38,352 nt of DNA from Candidatus Azambacteria bacterium RIFCSPLOWO2_01_FULL_46_26 (GTDB lineage: Bacteria > Patescibacteriota > Minisyncoccia > UBA9936): the NCBI GenBank assembly GCA_001774105.1, contig MEYT01000036.1:1-38352 (forward strand). Direction: 5' to 3'. This document shows, piece after piece, positions 18,338 to 24,490 of this stretch. Numbering within the stretch: the first letter of the stretch is position 1; each line of letters opens with the position of its first letter. Made by a program: the position numbers and the translations under genes. The notes beneath the pieces are model-generated. The model saw only the letters and a list, made by a program, of their open reading frames with translations. It had not been told where the DNA came from and ran no database searches.

Positions 18338-18365
18338 ATTATAAGCTAAAACCATAAAAAGTCAA
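18338..18365 (-). promoter_or_regulatory. Promoter of the monoheme cytochrome operon
   Basis: Minus strand TTGACT -16 nt- TATAAT. Confidence 0.7.
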
Positions 18366-18410
18366 GGGAAATTTAGATAAAAGCGGATATCCGGGTTTTC
18401 AATGTAAAAA

Positions 18411-18437
18411 TAAACCCCGCACAATATTTATGCGGGG
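18411..18437 (-). terminator. Terminator downstream of the NHL protein gene
   Basis: Minus strand CCCCGCA-TAAATATTG-TGCGGGG then TTTATTTTT. Confidence 0.75.
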
Positions 18438-18458
18438 CAACAATTTACCACTTTTATT

Positions 18459-19835
18459 TTACTTGACTTTTAACCTTCCGTAACCAAACACCGCCACCTT
18501 GCCGTGCGAAATGCTCTTATCGCCAACCTTTTCAATCGCTCCGCTCTGGCTTGTTATCCAGATCAGATATTCAATCTCAAAATCAGGCGCGGCGAACTTC
18601 TGAAAGTATTTAATGTTTTCCGGGCTGGTGTCAACCGCCATATCGCTCGGGCGCTCCAAATTGGGCACTTTCTGGCCGGATGTTTCGTCAAACACCGGTT
18701 CTCCGCCCCAGACGGCGTAAGGAAAATACACCAGGTCTCCTCTTGCGTTATCTTTCGGCAAGATCTTTTCAGAAAATGTTTTAACGTAAGGCAAGCGGAC
18801 AATGCGCGCGCTCTGCCCGACCAAAGTGATGCCGCTGTCCAAACCGTATATGTCACCGTTGGGAGCCGCGGCCACGGCCAACGCGCTGTCAAAGCCCAAA
18901 ATATTGGGGGCACGCACGCCGAATTGATCAATGAATTTGCCCTCGGAATCGAATTTCAGGATGCGGCCGTTCATTTCCTCACTGATATACAGATTATTTT
19001 GGCCGTCAACGTCAACGTCCGACGGCTGATGGAGCAGAATTTTTCCACCCCGCTTCGTTTGAATGTCTTTTGTCAACGCGTCGGCGGAAGACGCGACTTT
19101 TTGCTGCACTTCCTTTTTTTCCAGAACCTTCTCGCTGCCGCCGTTCTCCGCAAATTCTTTCCAAATTTCCCGCGGCATTCCCACAACCCTTAAAATTTCC
19201 CCGGTGTTTTTATCAAGAATAAAAACGCTTTCCGCGGACGGTTTATTTGACAACCTTTGAAGGCCCTGATCAACCGCGTAAATTTTGTCTCCTTTTATCC
19301 TGATTCTTTGGGGAGCAAAAACGCAATTGATTTTTTTCAGAAGATTCATCTTTTCGTCAAAGACCGCGATTTTTTTCGCCGAAGGATACGTCAAATATAA
19401 AAATCTTCCGTCCGTATCCATTCCAAAAGCGTCGCTGAACTCTTTTCTCTTGACTTCTTCGACTTTCGGCGGATTGGAAAGGAAATCAAACACCCAAACG
19501 GTGTCGCCGTCCAGAATGTACGCCCTTCCCTCCATCACCGCGATTGACGTCGGCGAACCGATAAAACGATCGGGTTCTGTTTTTTCACCGAGCAGAATAT
19601 CGAGCCATTTTGGCGTTTTCTTCGCGGGACCCTTCAAGGTAAAAAGCAATTGCCATCTTTGAATCTGATTAAGCGGCATGTCTTTGAATTGCTCCGGCAG
19701 TTTATGGGGATAAAAACGCTCTTCTTCGTCGGCCTCCGCTCCCCCGTTCGGAATGCTTTTATTTTCGGCGAGGGCATTAGAGCTAAAACAGACGAGCAGT
19801 AAAAAAATCGGAACCAATCGTGTCAATCGCGTCAT
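18459..19835 (-). CDS. Secreted NHL/beta-propeller repeat protein
   Basis: Signal peptide ...VCFSSNALAEN; repeats such as HQPSDVDVDGQNNLYISEEMNGRILKFDSEGKFIDQFG. Confidence 0.8.
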   Translation of the reverse strand: MTRLTRLVPIFLLLVCFSSNALAENKSIPNGGAEADEEERFYPHKLPEQFKDMPLNQIQRWQLLFTLKGPAKKTPKWLDILLGEKTEPDRFIGSPTSIAVMEGRAYILDGDTVWVFDFLSNPPKVEEVKRKEFSDAFGMDTDGRFLYLTYPSAKKIAVFDEKMNLLKKINCVFAPQRIRIKGDKIYAVDQGLQRLSNKPSAESVFILDKNTGEILRVVGMPREIWKEFAENGGSEKVLEKKEVQQKVASSADALTKDIQTKRGGKILLHQPSDVDVDGQNNLYISEEMNGRILKFDSEGKFIDQFGVRAPNILGFDSALAVAAAPNGDIYGLDSGITLVGQSARIVRLPYVKTFSEKILPKDNARGDLVYFPYAVWGGEPVFDETSGQKVPNLERPSDMAVDTSPENIKYFQKFAAPDFEIEYLIWITSQSGAIEKVGDKSISHGKVAVFGYGRLKVK

Positions 19836-19875
19836 TTTGATTCTCCTTTCTTTGGTTGTTTTTCAGAAATTTCAT

Positions 19876-19901
19876 CCCGCTTCTTTTTAAAAAGAAGCGG
19901 G
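19876..19901. other. Perfect 26-bp palindrome between the barrel and NHL genes
   Basis: CCCGCTTCTTTTTAAAAAGAAGCGGG. Confidence 0.85.
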
Positions 19902-19906
19902 ATTTC

Positions 19907-21982
19907 TTAAAAATGTCTTGCAAGATTAATCCTGAAAAGGAATCCGTCTCTCTCCGTGTTGTTTTCATTGACTTCGTACTTCTCCAAAGCTCTTCTGATA
20001 AAAACATTCACGGACAACTGCCTCACTTCATGAGAAAACGCCAATTGCAAGGCCGAAACGTTTCTTTCGGTTTTGCCTATTGCGGAGGAGTCATAAGTTA
20101 CACCAGCCGTCACTCTCGTCTTGACGGTTTCGAAAATAGCGTTTATTCCGGAATTTAAAAGCCGGATGTCGTTCTGCTCCGTTTTGCGATAGTCAATATC
20201 GCTTCTGCCGCCCTGCCATGTTAAACGCAGTTTTTCATTAACCGGAATCGTGAGCGAGAACCTCGACGTCGCACGGTGAAAAGGGTAATTCAGTTGGGCA
20301 TTATCTTCAAAATCAATGCCGGATGTTATTTCCGCTTTCCGCCACCGCTCAAACGCGTATCTTGAATCCAAGCCGAAACTTCGGTTTTGACCGGAATTAT
20401 CCGATAACTGATTGTAGGCGCTTCCGCTCCCGCCGGTTGTGTTTTGTTCAACGTTTCTTAAACGAAAATACGGCTCAGCCAGTCCGTCAAACAAACTGAT
20501 TCTTGCCGAAACAGTTTGAACGGTATTTCGCGCCAAACCGCGCGGCACAAAATTTTCGTACCCAACAAGCACGGTTTCTCCGTTTAAAATCCGCGTTCCG
20601 GGAATTCTTTCGACATAAGTCGGAGAGCCGAGCTTGTAAATCCGGTAGTCCGCTCCTTCCTGGTAAATTATCGTGCCGGAAATGTCGGTTACCACAACCG
20701 ATTCCGTCGAAATTTCCTGTCCCTCCAGCATAACCGCTTCGTAATCGGAGATTTTATGCATTTCCCCGCTGACAAAAACGTGTTCTTCTCCCGCCCTGAA
20801 CAGATCCGACGATGAAATTTCGTAGCCCAAAGAAAGTTTTCCGTCAAAAGCGGGAAAAATTTGTTTGGCATAGTCAACCCGCGCCAATTTTTCATCCAAG
20901 GTTTGTTCAAAAGCGGAAAATTGTTTTTTTTCGCGCCCAGCTTCCACTTCGGTAAAAAGACTCTCGCCCAATTGATGGGAAAAGCCGCCGCGCGCCTCAT
21001 AAGCGTTTTCTTCTTTTGACAGCCATTCGCTTTCCGCGGCGCCGCCCGAAACTTCCCGGTTTATTTGAGAAGCGCCGAAACTGACAAAGCTGTCCAGTTT
21101 CTGCAATTTGTCGCGAAAAATCCAAAACCGTTGTTCCTGCCTGAGAGCAAAACCGGAATAATCCGAAACGCCGTTCCGCGAATTCAAACTCAAAGACGTC
21201 TTTGTCCTCAAGGTATTGTCCAAAAATTTACCGGCTGCCGTTCCATGGAAATAATGGCTGACGTAATCCGATTCATGCTCTTTTTGGTTTAAAGAAAAGC
21301 GTCTTGAATAGAGCTGTTCGCGAAAATTCAAGTTAACGGAAACTTTTTCCCATTGTTTTTCCGTGTCCGCCTCGAAACTTTTCCGTTCTTCGTGAATGTC
21401 AAAATCATAATCGACAAGCGATTTATTGCCGCGAAAAACATTACTTGCGTCGCTGCCGAAGACGTCAAAACGAAAATTCAAGGGCCAGCCGACAACGGTT
21501 TTTCCCAAATCAAACGTTAAACCGCCGTGTTTTTGGTCGGCCAAATAATCCATGTTAGGCGTATGGCCGATATCCGCGAGGCGTCTTTGAAAAAAGAATG
21601 AACCGCCGTAAGGAGTTTCCTTCAAAAAATATCCGTCAATACCGAAATTTTTCGCGAAATCCGCTCCTTGATATTCCGCGAGGCCCTGACCGAACGCAAT
21701 TCCGCCGCCAACTTTCAGCCCGACAAACCTCTTGTGATAAATGAAAAATCTTTCTTCGATTCTCAACTCTTCATTCATCAGCCGGTACTCGCCGATAATT
21801 TTATTTTTTCCGGAACTAATCTTTTGTAGGTCCTCCCGCAGGGAAAATCCAAGTTCGCCGGCCGGGCGTTCGAAATAAAACGGCCCAAAATTCGCTATCG
21901 GCTTAATTTCGGCGGACTCGCAGATTGGCGTCAGACAAAACAAAATCACGAATCCTATCGCGAACAACAATCTCCTGGTCAT
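19907..21982 (-). CDS. Predicted outer-membrane beta-barrel protein (start MTRRLLFAIGF)
   Basis: AAAGGAG RBS; signal peptide FVILFCLTPICESAE; alternating amphipathic strands; C-terminal ...DGFLFRINLARHF ends in Phe. Confidence 0.75.
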   Translation of the reverse strand: MTRRLLFAIGFVILFCLTPICESAEIKPIANFGPFYFERPAGELGFSLREDLQKISSGKNKIIGEYRLMNEELRIEERFFIYHKRFVGLKVGGGIAFGQGLAEYQGADFAKNFGIDGYFLKETPYGGSFFFQRRLADIGHTPNMDYLADQKHGGLTFDLGKTVVGWPLNFRFDVFGSDASNVFRGNKSLVDYDFDIHEERKSFEADTEKQWEKVSVNLNFREQLYSRRFSLNQKEHESDYVSHYFHGTAAGKFLDNTLRTKTSLSLNSRNGVSDYSGFALRQEQRFWIFRDKLQKLDSFVSFGASQINREVSGGAAESEWLSKEENAYEARGGFSHQLGESLFTEVEAGREKKQFSAFEQTLDEKLARVDYAKQIFPAFDGKLSLGYEISSSDLFRAGEEHVFVSGEMHKISDYEAVMLEGQEISTESVVVTDISGTIIYQEGADYRIYKLGSPTYVERIPGTRILNGETVLVGYENFVPRGLARNTVQTVSARISLFDGLAEPYFRLRNVEQNTTGGSGSAYNQLSDNSGQNRSFGLDSRYAFERWRKAEITSGIDFEDNAQLNYPFHRATSRFSLTIPVNEKLRLTWQGGRSDIDYRKTEQNDIRLLNSGINAIFETVKTRVTAGVTYDSSAIGKTERNVSALQLAFSHEVRQLSVNVFIRRALEKYEVNENNTERDGFLFRINLARHF

Positions 21983-22091
21983 CGCTTTTCTCCTTTTGTA
22001 TTCTATTGTTAAAAAACGTGCGAAATCAATCGCAAATTTTGTCGCGAATACCGAAAAACTGATTCGGAACAAAATTCGAGATTTATTAAGG

Positions 22092-22125
22092 GCCGGAGAA
22101 TGAAATTTTAATTTCATTCTCCGGC
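22092..22125. terminator. Long hairpin between the 7-heme and barrel genes (terminator or mRNA-processing structure)
   Basis: GCCGGAGAATGAAAT-TTTA-ATTTCATTCTCCGGC, 15-bp perfect stem. Confidence 0.6.
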
Positions 22126-22132
22126 TTCTTTA

Positions 22133-22831
22133 TTATTTTTTCGTCAAATGATGGATGTCATTGTGGCAAGCGACGCATTGCGGAAAATTCCACATCGCCT
22201 GTTTTTGAGGCGTATCGTCCGGAGCCGGTTTGTGGCACTGCATGCAAACTTCTTTTTCCGCCATTTTCAAAAACTTTTCTTCTTTGTTGTGCGGCTCGTG
22301 ACAGGTAAGGCATATTCCGGCCTGATTCAATTCTTTGGCTTTTTCTGCCGGAAAATGACTGAAGTCCTTTTTATCCATGTGACACTGCGTGCAAAGATCA
22401 ATATCGGCCTTTTTTAAAAGTTTTTTTTCTTTTGACCGATGAGGTTCGTGGCAGAAACCGCACATTCCCATTTTAACCGGCCAATGCCTTTCTTCTCCTG
22501 TAAACGATTCCTTGTCGTGGCATTGAAAACATGTTTCAGCCAAAGCCGGTCCTATTGTCATCGGCTTATCGTCTTTGTGGCAAGCGTTGCACCATTGCTG
22601 CTTCCATGGCACGTGCCGGCTCTGCCATTTCTCCTCCTCTTTTTGCTTCATCTTCTTGACAATGTCGGCTATATCTTCGGAAGACGAATGGCTTTTTTCT
22701 TTTTCTTTCCGCAATTCTTCTTCCGCGGGCACGCCGTCAATGAAAAAAGAAAGCCATTTCCTTCCGTTTGTCCCAGCGCATCCGTTCACAATAATAACGA
22801 TCAAAAATATCAAAACCGGCCATTTTTTCAT
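22133..22831 (-). CDS. Seven-heme (doubled CXXCH-type) c-type cytochrome, probable lipoprotein
   Basis: CNACH, CFQCH, CGFCH, CTQCH, CLTCH, CMQCH, CVACH; N-terminal VIIVNGCAG lipobox-like. Confidence 0.93.
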   Translation of the reverse strand: MKKWPVLIFLIVIIVNGCAGTNGRKWLSFFIDGVPAEEELRKEKEKSHSSSEDIADIVKKMKQKEEEKWQSRHVPWKQQWCNACHKDDKPMTIGPALAETCFQCHDKESFTGEERHWPVKMGMCGFCHEPHRSKEKKLLKKADIDLCTQCHMDKKDFSHFPAEKAKELNQAGICLTCHEPHNKEEKFLKMAEKEVCMQCHKPAPDDTPQKQAMWNFPQCVACHNDIHHLTKK

Positions 22832-22970
22832 TTCATCACCCCCTTTTATTACCGTTTGCGATTTAGATTACCTTCAAGACAGCGGCACCGCGCCGATTAC
22901 GCGATTATCAAAGAATCCATCATTTTTAAAGGTGCAAGCGGTATTTATTTTCTCCGCTATTTTCACGCGA

Positions 22971-22999
22971 ATTATACAGAAAAATCCTATAAAAGTCAA
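22971..22999 (-). promoter_or_regulatory. Promoter of the 7-heme cytochrome
   Basis: Minus strand TTGACT -17 nt- TATAAT. Confidence 0.75.
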
Positions 23000-23035
23000 G
23001 TATATTAAGGGAATTCGGACTTCATCTTACTAATT

Positions 23036-23067
23036 AAAAAACCGCAGATAATTTTTATATCTGCGGT
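23036..23067 (-). terminator. Terminator downstream of the 4-heme cytochrome
   Basis: ACCGCAGATA-N7-TATCTGCGGT; TTTTTAATTA follows on the minus strand. Confidence 0.8.
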
Positions 23068-23087
23068 GATTGATTAATTCTTTTTTG

Positions 23088-23762
23088 TTATTGATGCAAA
23101 TCCTGCCATTTTCCTTTATGGCAAGCGCCACAAAGAGTGCCGCCTATTCCGTTGCCGTCATCATCAAACGGAAGAGTGAGGTAATGTCCGTAAGGTCCGC
23201 CGTCGCCTTTGTGCATATAGCCGTGGCAAGTGGCGCAAGTCAGAACATTTTTATTGGGGCCTCCCAAATAAAACGTCTCTTGCATCTCCGAGAGAGGCGC
23301 CATTACATCCTGTAAAACCGAAGGCGTTCGGCTGCCGCGCCGAGAGATTAAGTCGTCGGTAATTTCCACGCCGATGGGATGATGGATGTGCCCGTCCGTC
23401 GGATTAATGTACTTTTCCGACAGATGAGAACTGCTTATCCATCTGGGGTTGCCGTGACACTTAAGACAAAATTCGCCGAGCGGATCAAGTGTCGGAGTGG
23501 ACAATATCGTGTAAGACGTATAATTTTGCCAAACTCCGCTTGCGTCAAATTCGCTTGTCGAACGATAAAGCCAGGGGTATCCCGGGAAAATGGTTTTGCC
23601 GTCCTGAAGTCCCGCGTGCTCCGCGTTGTGACAATTCGCGCAAGTAGTGGGGTTGTAAGCCGGATTATAAGTGTGGCCGGCGTCAGCTTCAGGAACAACC
23701 ATCCAAAGCATTACCGCCGTAAGTATTAAAACCGCCGTCGCGCATGCCATTTTCTTTAGCAT
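23088..23762 (-). CDS. Four-heme c-type cytochrome, exported
   Basis: Signal peptide ...VVPEADAGH; CANCH, CLKCH, CATCH, CGACH; AGGGAGGG RBS. Confidence 0.93.
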   Translation of the reverse strand: MLKKMACATAVLILTAVMLWMVVPEADAGHTYNPAYNPTTCANCHNAEHAGLQDGKTIFPGYPWLYRSTSEFDASGVWQNYTSYTILSTPTLDPLGEFCLKCHGNPRWISSSHLSEKYINPTDGHIHHPIGVEITDDLISRRGSRTPSVLQDVMAPLSEMQETFYLGGPNKNVLTCATCHGYMHKGDGGPYGHYLTLPFDDDGNGIGGTLCGACHKGKWQDLHQ

Positions 23763-23963
23763 ATATTTCCCTCCCTGTTGTTAAAGAAATTCAAAATAAT
23801 ATCTCGATGATACCGCGCCGCGATATTACCGCATTTCCACCCTACATCTTGCGTAAAAATTTGTCAAGACTCTGTTTTTATTTTTGGGCATATTTAAATC
23901 TCAAGAAAAAAGCCAAAGCTTTTACGCTTTGGCTATTAAATTGCTCGTTAAAATGAAAAATTT

Positions 23964-24407
23964 TCAAGGAATAATCACGACAGGAAACTGTCCTTTGCCG
24001 TCTCCCATCCCGGGGGCGTTTTTGGGCATACCGGGCAGGGCGATGCCCCTGACATTGGGTTTATCCCGCAAAAGCTTTTTAATACTTTCCGCGGGGACGT
24101 GCCCCTCAATAATATAGCCGGAAGATGTTATGGCCGTATGACAGCTTTGCAAATTTTGGGGGATATTGTATTGCTTTTTTACCCCCGCCACGTCATCCGT
24201 ATGGATAACATCCGCGTCAAATCCGTTTTCCCGCAAGTAATCAATGTATGAATGACAGCACCCGCAACTGGGTGAAGCATAAACCGTTATTTTTTCAGCC
24301 GCCATTGCTCTGTCAGCGAACGATTCAAGTTTCCAAAAAACTCCCAGCGAAAGTAACACGCCGGCACAAATAATAAATATGACCCAAATTTTTCCCCTAG
24401 CGCCCAT
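23964..24407 (-). CDS. DUF411 family (putative metal-binding) protein
   Basis: ITVYASPSCGCCHSYIDYLRENGF; SCHTAITSSGYIIEGHVPAESIKKLL; IALPGMP. Confidence 0.88.
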   Translation of the reverse strand: MGARGKIWVIFIICAGVLLSLGVFWKLESFADRAMAAEKITVYASPSCGCCHSYIDYLRENGFDADVIHTDDVAGVKKQYNIPQNLQSCHTAITSSGYIIEGHVPAESIKKLLRDKPNVRGIALPGMPKNAPGMGDGKGQFPVVIIP

Positions 24408-24424
24408 AAAGCACCCCCTTTTTG

Positions 24425-24457
24425 TTAAAAAACACCGCCACTTTAAGTGGCGGTGTT
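24425..24457 (-). terminator. leuS terminator
   Basis: Minus strand AACACCGCCACT-TAA-AGTGGCGGTGTT then TTTT. Confidence 0.8.
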
Positions 24458-24486
24458 AATATAACATACTTAAAAAATATTGTCAA
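24458..24486 (-). promoter_or_regulatory. Promoter of the DUF411 gene
   Basis: Minus strand TTGACA -17 nt- TATATT, lying between the leuS stop and the leuS terminator. Confidence 0.65.
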
Positions 24487-24490
24487 ATTT

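Noticed and set aside
22439-23008. 189-aa plus-strand ORF over the 7-heme gene
   Set aside because: Antisense; translation is the complement of Lys/Glu-rich coding sequence and lacks motifs
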